DNA from: Caulobacteraceae bacterium UBA3198
GTDB taxonomy: Bacteria > Pseudomonadota > Alphaproteobacteria > Caulobacterales > Caulobacteraceae
NCBI GenBank assembly: GCA_002363865.1
Contig: DEWY01000006.1
Coordinates: 496,001-560,000, forward strand
DNA length: 64,000 nucleotides
Direction: 5' to 3'
Position numbers and translations under genes: made by a program. Of this stretch, positions 34,390 to 43,183 are shown piece after piece (position 1 is the first letter of the stretch; each line of letters begins with the position of its first letter). The notes under the pieces were generated by a model. That model saw only the letters and a list, made by a program, of their open reading frames with translations. It did not search any database and was not told the origin of the DNA.

Positions 34390-35607
34390 ATGGCCGACAT
34401 CATGACCCCCGCCCTGGGCGAGTCCGTCACCGAGGCGACGGTGGCGCGCTGGACCAAGAAGGCGGGCGATGCCGTCCGTAAGGACGAGATCCTGGTCGAG
34501 CTGGAAACCGACAAGGTCAGCCTGGAAGTCGCCGCGCCGGCCGATGGCGTGCTGAGCGAAATCCTGGCCGGCGAAGGCGACACGGTCGAACCGGGCACGG
34601 TGCTCGGCAAGATGTCCGAAGGCGGCGCGGCCGCCGCCCCGGCCAAGGCCGAAGCGCCCAAGGCTGAAGCGGCCCCCGAGCCCAAGGCCGAGGCGCCCAA
34701 GGCGCCCGCCCAGCCCGAGGTCATGACCAGCAAGCCCGCGGCCCCCTCGGCCCAGCGGATCGCGGCGGAAAACAATCTCGACCTGGCCAAGGTGAGCGGC
34801 TCGGGCAAGGACGGCCGGGTGACCAAGGGCGACGCCATCGCCGCCCTGGAGACCCGCGCCAGCGCCCCGGCCCCGGCGGCCGCCCCGTCCGCGCCGCGCG
34901 AACTGCATGAGCGCGAAGAGCGGGTCCGCATGACCCGCCTGCGCCAGACCATCGCCCGGCGCCTGAAGGAGGCGCAGAACAACGCCGCCATGCTGACCAC
35001 CTTCAACGAGGTGGACATGAGCGCGGTCATGGCTCTGCGCACCGAATACAAGGACGTGTTCGAGAAGCGCCACGGGGTTCGCCTGGGCTTCATGAGCTTC
35101 TTCGTGAAGGCCTGTATCGCGGCCCTGAAGCAGGTGCCCGACGTCAACGCCGAGATCGACGGCCAGGACATCATCTACAAGAACCACTACGACATCGGCG
35201 TCGCCGTCGGCACCGAGAAGGGCCTTGTCGTTCCGGTGATCCGTGACGCCGACGACATGAGCCTGGCCGGTGTGGAAAAGGCCATCGGCGCCATGGGCAA
35301 GAAGGCCCGGGACGGCCAGCTGGCCCTAGACGACCTGCAGGGCGGCACCTTCACCATCTCCAACGGCGGGGTCTATGGCTCGCTGATGTCCACCCCGATC
35401 CTGAACGCGCCCCAGTCGGGCATCCTGGGCATGCACAAGATCCAGGAGCGCCCCATGGTCGTGAAGGGCCAGGTGGTGATCCGCCCGATGATGTATCTGG
35501 CGCTGTCCTACGACCACCGGGTTGTGGACGGCCAGGGCGCGGTGACCTTCCTGGTCAAGGTCAAGGACGCCATCGAAGATCCCCAGCGCCTGCTGCTGGA
35601 CCTCTAA
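34390..35607 (+). CDS. sucB: 2-oxoglutarate dehydrogenase E2 (dihydrolipoyl succinyltransferase)
   Basis: A 405-residue E2. A single lipoyl domain has lipoyl-Lys42 in ETDKVSLEV, followed by an Ala/Pro/Lys linker (about 78-112), a peripheral-subunit-binding domain (SAQRIAAENNLDLAKVSGSGKDGRVTKGD) and the catalytic domain ending in YDHRVVDGQGAVTFL, with His376 and Asp380. The linker GC-rich repeats (AEAPKAEA) are normal. A terminator lies between it and lpdA. Confidence 0.98.
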   Translation: MADIMTPALGESVTEATVARWTKKAGDAVRKDEILVELETDKVSLEVAAPADGVLSEILAGEGDTVEPGTVLGKMSEGGAAAAPAKAEAPKAEAAPEPKAEAPKAPAQPEVMTSKPAAPSAQRIAAENNLDLAKVSGSGKDGRVTKGDAIAALETRASAPAPAAAPSAPRELHEREERVRMTRLRQTIARRLKEAQNNAAMLTTFNEVDMSAVMALRTEYKDVFEKRHGVRLGFMSFFVKACIAALKQVPDVNAEIDGQDIIYKNHYDIGVAVGTEKGLVVPVIRDADDMSLAGVEKAIGAMGKKARDGQLALDDLQGGTFTISNGGVYGSLMSTPILNAPQSGILGMHKIQERPMVVKGQVVIRPMMYLALSYDHRVVDGQGAVTFLVKVKDAIEDPQRLLLDL

Positions 35608-35616
35608 AGACAGCCA

Positions 35617-35641
35617 GGGGCGCGGGGGACCGCGCCCTTTT
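35617..35641 (+). terminator. Rho-independent terminator between sucB and lpdA
   Basis: GGGCGCGG (35618-35625) pairs perfectly with CCGCGCCC (35630-35637), loop GGGA, followed by TTTT. It lies 10 bp after the sucB stop, in the 71-bp gap before lpdA. It should reduce read-through into lpdA, which then would need its own promoter or partial read-through. Confidence 0.75.
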
Positions 35642-35678
35642 CGGCTCTGAAGACCCTCTGACCTACGGATCCTAGTCC

Positions 35679-37079
<1,401 letters not shown>

Positions 37080-37098
37080 GGATAGCCGCCCCCTTTGA

Positions 37099-37186
37099 CC
37101 GTCATGGTCGGCCTTGACCCGACCATCCATGAACACCTCGATTGGCCGGTGTGCATGGACCCTCGGGTCAAGCCCGAGGGTGACGG
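37099..37186 (+). repeat. Cloverleaf repeat, copy 2
   Basis: An 88-bp element in the same orientation as copy 1. The outer stem is CCGTCA (37099-37104) with TGACGG (37181-37186). Hairpin A is ATGGTCGG (37104-37111) with CCGACCAT (37119-37126). The middle arm is TCCATGAACACC (37126-37137) with GGTGTGCATGGA (37148-37159), one mismatch. Hairpin B is CCCTCGGG (37160-37167) with CCCGAGGG (37173-37180), loop TCAAG. It lies between convergent lpdA and the GNAT gene. Confidence 0.9.
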
Positions 37187-37211
37187 AATATGCAGGGCGG
37201 CGTGAGCGCCC

Positions 37212-37712
37212 TCAGCCGGCCTGGGCCAGGGGCTCGGGCTCTAGCACCATCACATATTCCTCGACCTCTTCGCCGCGGCCGGGCGCAAAGGCCGCCGACT
37301 GACCGCGGATCACGAAGCCCGCGTGCTGCAGCACCTTGAGCGAGGCGATATTGTCCTTGGCCACCCGGGCTTCCACCGGACGAGTGGCGATCTGCTGCAG
37401 GAAGGCGAGCAGGGCCTGGGTCGCCACCCCATGGCCCCACCAGGGCTTGCCCACCCAGTAGGAGACCGCGGGCGAGCCTGCGGTGGTGTGGTTGAGGATG
37501 TGGCCGGCCACGTCCCCAGCCACCTCGATGGTCCGGGCGGTCACGCCGGGCGTCTTCAGCAGGCCCTCCCAGCGGGCCATGAAGGCGACGCGATCTTCCG
37601 GATCAGTCGCCCCGAAGGCGGCCATACGGTTGGCGGCGGGGTCCCGCTGCTGCTCGAAAAAGATCGGCAGGTCGCCGGGAATCACGGGGCGAAGTCGGAC
37701 AGGGCAGGTCAT
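37212..37712 (-). CDS. GNAT family N-acetyltransferase
   Basis: A 166-residue acetyltransferase with the start VRLRPVIPGDLPIFFEQQRDP, the cofactor-site region SYWVGKPWWGHGVATQALLAFL and the following VAKDNIASLKVLQHAGF. The GHGVATQ sequence matches the acetyl-CoA pyrophosphate loop. The ATG overlaps the xerC stop by 4 bp (ATGA), so it is the last gene of the DUF484-xerC operon. Substrate unknown. Confidence 0.9.
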   Translation of the reverse strand: MTCPVRLRPVIPGDLPIFFEQQRDPAANRMAAFGATDPEDRVAFMARWEGLLKTPGVTARTIEVAGDVAGHILNHTTAGSPAVSYWVGKPWWGHGVATQALLAFLQQIATRPVEARVAKDNIASLKVLQHAGFVIRGQSAAFAPGRGEEVEEYVMVLEPEPLAQAG

Positions 37713-38644
37713 GCGTGGGGATGGGCCTTGGCATAGGCGGCGAGCAGCCGCGCGGCGTCCACCTCGGTATAGCGCTGGGTGGTGGACAGCGAGGCGTGGC
37801 CTAGCAGGTCCTGGATCGAACGCAAGTCCGCGCCGGCGCCCAGCAGGTGCGTCGCGAAGGAATGACGCAGGGCGTGCGGGGTGGCGCTGTCGGGCAGGCC
37901 CAGCCGTCCGCGCAGGATTTGCACCGTGGCTTGGACGTGGCGGGGGCTCAGCGGACCGCCGCGCTTGGCCCGGAATAGCGCATCGTCCGGGGCCAGGATG
38001 AAGGGCAGCTCGCCCAGATAGTCGGTGATCGCCTCGGCCACCGCCGGCAGGACCGGGACCAGCCGCGCCTTGCCCCCCTTGCCGGTGATCCGCAGGCCCT
38101 CGCCCAGGGGCGCGTCGGACCGTTTCAGCGACAGGGCCTCGGAAATCCGCAGGCCGCAGCCATAGAGCAGGGTGAGCACTGCGGCGTCCCGGCTGGCCTC
38201 CCAACCCTCCCGGTCAGGGTCGAGGCCCGGCTCGGCGATCAGGCCGCGGGCCTGGTCCTCGGTGACGGGACGCGGCGCGCCCGGCTTGATCCTCGGGCCG
38301 CGCACCAGGGTGACCGCCGCATTGGCCACGCCCAGCCGGCGATCGAGATAACGGTGAAAGCCCCGCACCGCCGACAGGGCCTGGGACAGGGAGCGCGGGG
38401 CCAGGGGATGCTCACCCTGGCGTAGATGGGCGAGCCAGGCGCGCAGTTCGGCGGTCTGCACGCCCCCAAGGCCGCCGACAGTGAGTCCGCCTCCGCGATG
38501 CTGCTGCAGAAAGGCGACATAGCGCCGCCCCGCCGCCCCATAGGACTCCACCGTCCTCGGCGAGGCCCGGCGTTCCTGGGTCAGATAGGCCAGCCACGCC
38601 ACGACGGCCTGATCGGCCGAGGCGTCCGGGCTCAAGGGGGTCAA
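37709..38644 (-). CDS. xerC: Tyrosine recombinase XerC
   Basis: A 311-residue site-specific recombinase that works with XerD at dif to resolve chromosome dimers. The SAM-like N-terminal domain covers residues 10-110. The catalytic set is Arg166 (GCGLRISEAL), a Lys in GKGGKAR (about 189-192), His257-x-x-Arg260 (HALRHSFATHLL), His283 (LLGHASLSTTQ) and the nucleophile Tyr292 (RYTEV). The start is inferred as a TTG overlapping the DUF484 stop (TTGA), because no ATG or GTG gives the right length without running into the upstream gene. Pairing with DUF484 is typical of XerC. Confidence 0.93.
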   Translation of the reverse strand: MTPLSPDASADQAVVAWLAYLTQERRASPRTVESYGAAGRRYVAFLQQHRGGGLTVGGLGGVQTAELRAWLAHLRQGEHPLAPRSLSQALSAVRGFHRYLDRRLGVANAAVTLVRGPRIKPGAPRPVTEDQARGLIAEPGLDPDREGWEASRDAAVLTLLYGCGLRISEALSLKRSDAPLGEGLRITGKGGKARLVPVLPAVAEAITDYLGELPFILAPDDALFRAKRGGPLSPRHVQATVQILRGRLGLPDSATPHALRHSFATHLLGAGADLRSIQDLLGHASLSTTQRYTEVDAARLLAAYAKAHPHA

Positions 38645-39327
38645 AGGACCGGCCAACGCTCCGCCGTCCGCTCGATCACCCGGGCCAGAAAGGCCACGAG
38701 CTCGGCGCCCATGTCTTCGGTGAAGCCCTTGGGATCGTCGGAGCCGAAGGCCACCAGGCCCTCCCGGGCCGGCTCCCACATGGCCAGGCGGACCAGGGCC
38801 ATGGACTTCACACCCTCAGCCCGGTCGCCGAACAGGCCGAACGCTGGGGCCCAGAACCCCATGCGGGTCAGCTTCTGATGGCCGCCCAGGATCATGTCCA
38901 CCTGCCCCTCCACCAGGGGCCGCCAGCCGGCCGGGGTGCGCTCAGGCCCCTCCAGGGCCACCACCCCGCAGCAGAGACCAAAGCGCAACTGAGCCAGCTC
39001 ATCCACCCGCCGGGCGAGATCGGCGTGGTTGCGGGCCTCCAAGAGGTCGATCACCGCCCCGTGGGTCTGGGCCTGGGCGGCGAAATTGGCCCGGGCGGTG
39101 GATTCCAGCTGGCGACGCACCGCCGATTCCTTGCGGTGGGCCGCATGCACCCGGGCAAGCGCCGCGGGGCCAAAGGCCACCACATTTTCCGGCAGGGTCT
39201 GCAGGCCCAGCAGGCGCAGCAATTCCGGGTCGTCCAGCAGGACGCCAGGATTCTCCAGCAGGTAGGCGCGGACGGCCGCCTGGGCCTCATGGGCGCTCAT
39301 GGCGCCGTCAATGCTCGCCCCGTCCAT
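38641..39327 (-). CDS. DUF484 family protein
   Basis: A 228-residue DUF484 protein. Its N-terminal helix pair contains AVRAYLLENPGVLLDDPELLRLLGL, followed by a GAF-like domain with RFGLCCGVVALEGPE and MALVRLAMWEPAREGLVAFGSDDP. DUF484 genes lie directly before xerC in many proteobacteria, as here, but their role is unknown. Its stop overlaps the TTG start of xerC by 4 bp. It follows transaldolase's upstream neighbour on the same strand with a 44-bp gap to the tal stop. Confidence 0.92.
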   Translation of the reverse strand: MDGASIDGAMSAHEAQAAVRAYLLENPGVLLDDPELLRLLGLQTLPENVVAFGPAALARVHAAHRKESAVRRQLESTARANFAAQAQTHGAVIDLLEARNHADLARRVDELAQLRFGLCCGVVALEGPERTPAGWRPLVEGQVDMILGGHQKLTRMGFWAPAFGLFGDRAEGVKSMALVRLAMWEPAREGLVAFGSDDPKGFTEDMGAELVAFLARVIERTAERWPVL

Positions 39328-39371
39328 TCATCCATCCTTCGCGCCGTGCGTGATCCTGACGGATCGCCAAC

Positions 39372-40025
39372 CTAGAGGATCGACTGGCCCGTCTTGGCCC
39401 AGTCGCTCATGAACTGATCAAGACCCTTCTCGGTTAACGGGTGCTTGAACAGATCGAGGAAGACCGCGGGCGGAATGGTCGCGCAGTCGGCGCCCATCAG
39501 GGCCGAGGCGGTCACATGGGCCGTGGTGCGGATCGAGGCGGCGAGGATTTCGGTGTCGAAATCGTAGTTGTCGTAGATGGCGCGGATCTCAGCGATCAGG
39601 TCCATACCGTCGGCCCCGTGGTCGTCCAGCCGGCCGATGAAGGGCGAGATGTAGGTGGCGCCGGCCTTGGCGGCCATCAGGGCCTGGGCGGCGGAGAAGC
39701 ACAGGGTGACATTGGTCTGGATGCCTTCGCGCGAGAAGACGCCCGTGGCGGTCAGCCCGGCTCGGGTCAGGGGCACCTTGACCACCACATTGGTGGCCAC
39801 GCTGGCCAGCTTGCGGCCCTCGGCTAGCATGGCCTCGGTTTCAGTGGCGGCCACCTCGGCGCTCACGGGGCCCTCGACGAGGTCGCAAATCTCGGCGATG
39901 ACCTCCAGCATGGGACGGCCGGACTTGGCGATCAGCGACGGATTGGTGGTGACGCCGTCCACCAGACCGGTGGAGGCCAGGTCCTTCAGGACGGCCGTGT
40001 CGGTGGTGTCGAGAAAGATCTGCAT
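39372..40025 (-). CDS. tal: Transaldolase (short, TalC/Fsa-type)
   Basis: A 217-residue transaldolase of the short decameric class, acting in the non-oxidative pentose phosphate pathway. The start MQIFLDTTDTAVLKDLA is standard for the class. The Schiff-base lysine is Lys83 in VVVKVPLT, and TNPSLIAKSG and ISPFIGRLDD line the active site. The frame is open further upstream, but this ATG gives the conserved N-terminus. It is divergent from priA, with 93 bp between them. Confidence 0.95.
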   Translation of the reverse strand: MQIFLDTTDTAVLKDLASTGLVDGVTTNPSLIAKSGRPMLEVIAEICDLVEGPVSAEVAATETEAMLAEGRKLASVATNVVVKVPLTRAGLTATGVFSREGIQTNVTLCFSAAQALMAAKAGATYISPFIGRLDDHGADGMDLIAEIRAIYDNYDFDTEILAASIRTTAHVTASALMGADCATIPPAVFLDLFKHPLTEKGLDQFMSDWAKTGQSIL

Positions 40026-40118
40026 GGCCTGGGCCTCCCTGCGCAGTGGATGGCGGTGTTTAGCGCCTGTGCGAAGCACTCGCCACCCCGCCCTGATGAC
40101 AGCCGCAGGCGCGCGCCC

Positions 40119-42281
40119 ATGAGCCGTATCGCGTCTGTCCTTCTGCCCATGCCCCTGCCCGAGGCCTTCGACTATGCCGAGCCCGAGGGGATGGGGCTTC
40201 AGGTCGGAGACCAGGTGGCCGCGCCCCTGGGCCCCCGCACCCTGCGGGGCGTGGTCACCGGCCTGCGGGACGCCGGGGGCGGCAACCGGCCGCTGAAGCC
40301 CCTTGAGGCGCGGCTGGAGGATCCCCCCCTGCCCCCAGGGACCCTGGAATTCGTGCAATGGGCGGCTCGTTACGCCGTGGATGCGCCTGGCCAGCCGCTG
40401 GCCATCGCCCTGCGCGGGGCCCGCGCCCCCAAGGCCCGACCGGTCAAGCAGGTGGTCGCCACTGGGTCAGCGCCCGCCCGGCTGACGCCGGCCCGCGAGA
40501 AGGTGATGGCGGCGCTTCACGGCTTCGTCGGCGCCCCGGCCGACCTGGCCCGTCAGGCTGAGGTCTCGGCCGGAGTGATCAAGGGGCTGATCGACGAGGG
40601 GGTTCTGGAGGTGCGGCAGATCCCCGCCCCGGTCGCCTTTCCCGCCCCGGACCTGACTTTGCCCCGGGCGCCGCTCAATCCGAGCCAGGCCGCGGCGGCT
40701 GGGGCGCTCACCGCCATGATCGGTGAGCAGGGGTTCCAGGTCGCTCTGCTGGACGGGGTGACGGGGTCTGGCAAGACCGAGGTCTATCTGGAGGCTGTGG
40801 CCGCGGTCCTGGCCGCCGACCCCACCGCCCAGGTCTTGGTCCTTTTGCCGGAGATCGCGCTCACCCAGGCGGTGCTGACCCGGTTTTCCGAGCGATTCGG
40901 GGCCATGCCGGCCGAATGGCATTCCGGCGTCGCCCCGCCAGCGCGGCGCAGGGTGTGGGAGGCGGTGGCCACCGGCGCCTGTCCGATCGTGGTGGGCGCC
41001 CGCTCGGCCCTGTTCCTGCCCTTCACCAACCTCAAGCTGATCGTGGTGGACGAGGAGCACGACACCTCCTTCAAGCAGGAGGAGGGCTTCATCTACCAGG
41101 CCCGGGACCTGGCCGTGGTCCGCGGCAAGATGGAAGCCGCCGCCGTGGTTCTGGCCTCGGCGACGCCGTCGCTGGAGTCGTTGCGCAACGCCGAGACCGG
41201 CCGCTATCGCTGGCTGCGGCTGACCGACCGGCACGGGGTCGCCGTCCTGCCCCAGATCGACCTGATCGACCTGCGCGGGACGCCCCTGGAGACCGGCCGC
41301 TGGCTGTCGGGGCCCCTGGTGGAAGCGGTCGGCGAGACCCTGGCCAGGGGGGAGCAGGCGCTGCTGTTCCTCAACCGCCGGGGCTATGCGCCGCTCGTGC
41401 TCTGTCGGGCGTGTGGCGAGCGGCTGACGGCGCCGGACACCGATTCCTGGCTGGTGGAGCACCGCTATACGGGCCGGCTGGTCTGCCACCTGACCGGCTT
41501 CTCCATGGCCAAGCCCAAGGCCTGCCCCCACTGCGGGGCCATCGACAGCCTGGTCTCGGTGGGGCCGGGGGTGGAGCGGGTGGAGGAAGAGGCCCGGGCC
41601 CTGTTTCCCGAGGCGCGGGTGGCTGTGTTTTCCTCAGACACCGTGTTCGACGCCCAGGCCGCCCGCCGGCTGGTGGAGTCCATGGCCGCCGGCGAGATCG
41701 ACATCCTGGTGGCCACCCAGGCCGCGGCCAAGGGTCACAACTTCCCCAACCTGACCCTGGTCGGCGTGGTGGACGCTGATCTCGGCCTGCGGGGCGGCGA
41801 CCTGCGGGCCGCCGAGCGGACCTATCAACTGCTGGCCCAGGCGACGGGGCGGGCCGGCCGCCACGACCGGCCGGGCCGGGCGCTGGTTCAGACCTATGCG
41901 CCAGATCATGCGGTGATGCAGGCCCTGGCCGCCCAGGACCGGGACGCCTTCGTGGCCGCCGAGATGGCCGAGCGGGAACTGGCCGGCCTGCCGCCCTTCG
42001 GCCGCCTAGGGGCGGTCATCGTCTCCAGCGAGAACCCCCAGGCCCTGGAGGCCTTCGTCCGGGACATGGCCGCCGCGGCCCCCAACGCCGAGGGGCTGGA
42101 GGTCTATGGCCCCGCCGACGCCCCGCTCTCCCTGGTCCGAGGGCGGAGGCGCAAACGGTTCCTGGTGCGGGCCGATCGTACGGTCGATCTGTCGGCCTAT
42201 CTGGCCGCCTGGCGGGCCCGGGTGAAACCCCCCGGTTCCGTCCGGGTGGTGATCGATGTGGACCCCTACAGCTTCCTCTAG
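40119..42281 (+). CDS. priA: Primosomal helicase PriA with degenerate second zinc site
   Basis: A 720-residue PriA, the 3'-5' helicase that restarts stalled replication forks. The N-terminal DNA-binding domain (residues 1-105) is followed by a winged helix and the helicase core: Walker A GVTGSGKT at 213-220, DEEH at 311-314, LASATPSLES, and the late motifs VATQAAAKGHNFPNL and QATGRAGR. Zinc site 1 is intact: Cys429, Cys432, Cys469 and Cys472, exactly seven residues before the E. coli positions. Of site 2 only Cys456 remains; the others are Ala438, Thr441 and Thr459. The frame is intact, so the protein is probably still functional. Confidence 0.96.
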   Translation: MSRIASVLLPMPLPEAFDYAEPEGMGLQVGDQVAAPLGPRTLRGVVTGLRDAGGGNRPLKPLEARLEDPPLPPGTLEFVQWAARYAVDAPGQPLAIALRGARAPKARPVKQVVATGSAPARLTPAREKVMAALHGFVGAPADLARQAEVSAGVIKGLIDEGVLEVRQIPAPVAFPAPDLTLPRAPLNPSQAAAAGALTAMIGEQGFQVALLDGVTGSGKTEVYLEAVAAVLAADPTAQVLVLLPEIALTQAVLTRFSERFGAMPAEWHSGVAPPARRRVWEAVATGACPIVVGARSALFLPFTNLKLIVVDEEHDTSFKQEEGFIYQARDLAVVRGKMEAAAVVLASATPSLESLRNAETGRYRWLRLTDRHGVAVLPQIDLIDLRGTPLETGRWLSGPLVEAVGETLARGEQALLFLNRRGYAPLVLCRACGERLTAPDTDSWLVEHRYTGRLVCHLTGFSMAKPKACPHCGAIDSLVSVGPGVERVEEEARALFPEARVAVFSSDTVFDAQAARRLVESMAAGEIDILVATQAAAKGHNFPNLTLVGVVDADLGLRGGDLRAAERTYQLLAQATGRAGRHDRPGRALVQTYAPDHAVMQALAAQDRDAFVAAEMAERELAGLPPFGRLGAVIVSSENPQALEAFVRDMAAAAPNAEGLEVYGPADAPLSLVRGRRRKRFLVRADRTVDLSAYLAAWRARVKPPGSVRVVIDVDPYSFL

Positions 42282-42374
42282 GTGCTGGTCACAGAGCTGC
42301 AACCAATAGTCGGGCGCCCGACGGACGCGGCGCAAATAAGTCTTTAGGCCCTTCAGTGAAGCTTCCCTGCCACC

Positions 42375-43169
42375 TTGAGACCCCTGAGGCGTTTCCTTCC
42401 CATGTCGATGGGTCAATCCTCTTCCGATCCCCGAACCTTCGCCGGGTTTTCCGACGTGTCCGCCTTGCGGGCCAACCGCCTCTTGGCCGCCCTGCCGAGC
42501 GCGGTGTTGCAGGACATCGCCCCGCATCTTCGCCAGCTCAATCTGGAGCGGGGTCGTGTGCTGTTCGAGCCGGGCGACGATGTCGACCTCACCCACTTCC
42601 CCACCCGCTCGGCGATCATCTCCCTGCTGCTGGTGACCCGGGACGGCCGTGAGGTGGAGGCCGCCAGCATCGGCCGTGAGGGCGCCGCCGGCGGGATTGT
42701 CAGCTCCGGTCACAAGCCGGCCTATGGCCGCGCCGTGGTGCAGATTGCAGGCCCCGTCCTGGTCATCGCCACTGAACAGCTGGAAGCGGCCAAGCGCCGA
42801 CGTCCGGAGATCGCCGATCTGTTCTCCCGCTATGCCGACGCTCTGCTGGCCCAGGTGATGCAGTCGGTGGTGTGCAACGCCCTGCATCCGGTGGAGCAGC
42901 GGGCCTGCCGCTGGCTGCTGGCCACCCACGACCGGTCCGAAACCGACATCATCCGCCTGACCCAGCAGAGCCTGGCCGAGATGCTCGGGGTCCAGCGGAC
43001 CACCGTCTCAGGCGTGGCCAAGACCCTGGAGCACCGGGGCCTGATCCGTCAGCACCACGGCCATGTGGAGGTCATCGACCGCGACGGGCTCGAGGAAACC
43101 TGCTGCGAATGCTACCAGGCCGTGGAGGACCATTTCAGGCTGTTGCTGCCCGAAGTGTCCGAGGACTGA
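42375..43169 (+). CDS. Crp/Fnr-family transcriptional regulator
   Basis: A 264-residue regulator. A cyclic-nucleotide-binding-type beta-roll (about residues 35-145; RGRVLFEPGDDVDLTHFPTRSAIISLLLV) is followed by a Crp-type helix-turn-helix (LTQQSLAEMLGVQRTTVSGVAKTLEHRGLI). No Fnr-type N-terminal cysteine cluster is present, so iron-sulfur oxygen sensing is unlikely. The C-terminus has CCECYQ, of unknown significance. An internal ATG (codon 10) is an alternative start. It converges on the DHA2 exporter gene. Confidence 0.9.
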   Translation: MRPLRRFLPMSMGQSSSDPRTFAGFSDVSALRANRLLAALPSAVLQDIAPHLRQLNLERGRVLFEPGDDVDLTHFPTRSAIISLLLVTRDGREVEAASIGREGAAGGIVSSGHKPAYGRAVVQIAGPVLVIATEQLEAAKRRRPEIADLFSRYADALLAQVMQSVVCNALHPVEQRACRWLLATHDRSETDIIRLTQQSLAEMLGVQRTTVSGVAKTLEHRGLIRQHHGHVEVIDRDGLEETCCECYQAVEDHFRLLLPEVSED

Positions 43170-43183
43170 GCGCGCCGCCGGCC

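Noticed and set aside
42375..43169. Fnr-type oxygen sensor
   Set aside because: The cysteines lie at the C-terminus (CCEC) and not in the N-terminal cluster-binding pattern, so only a general Crp/Fnr call is justified.
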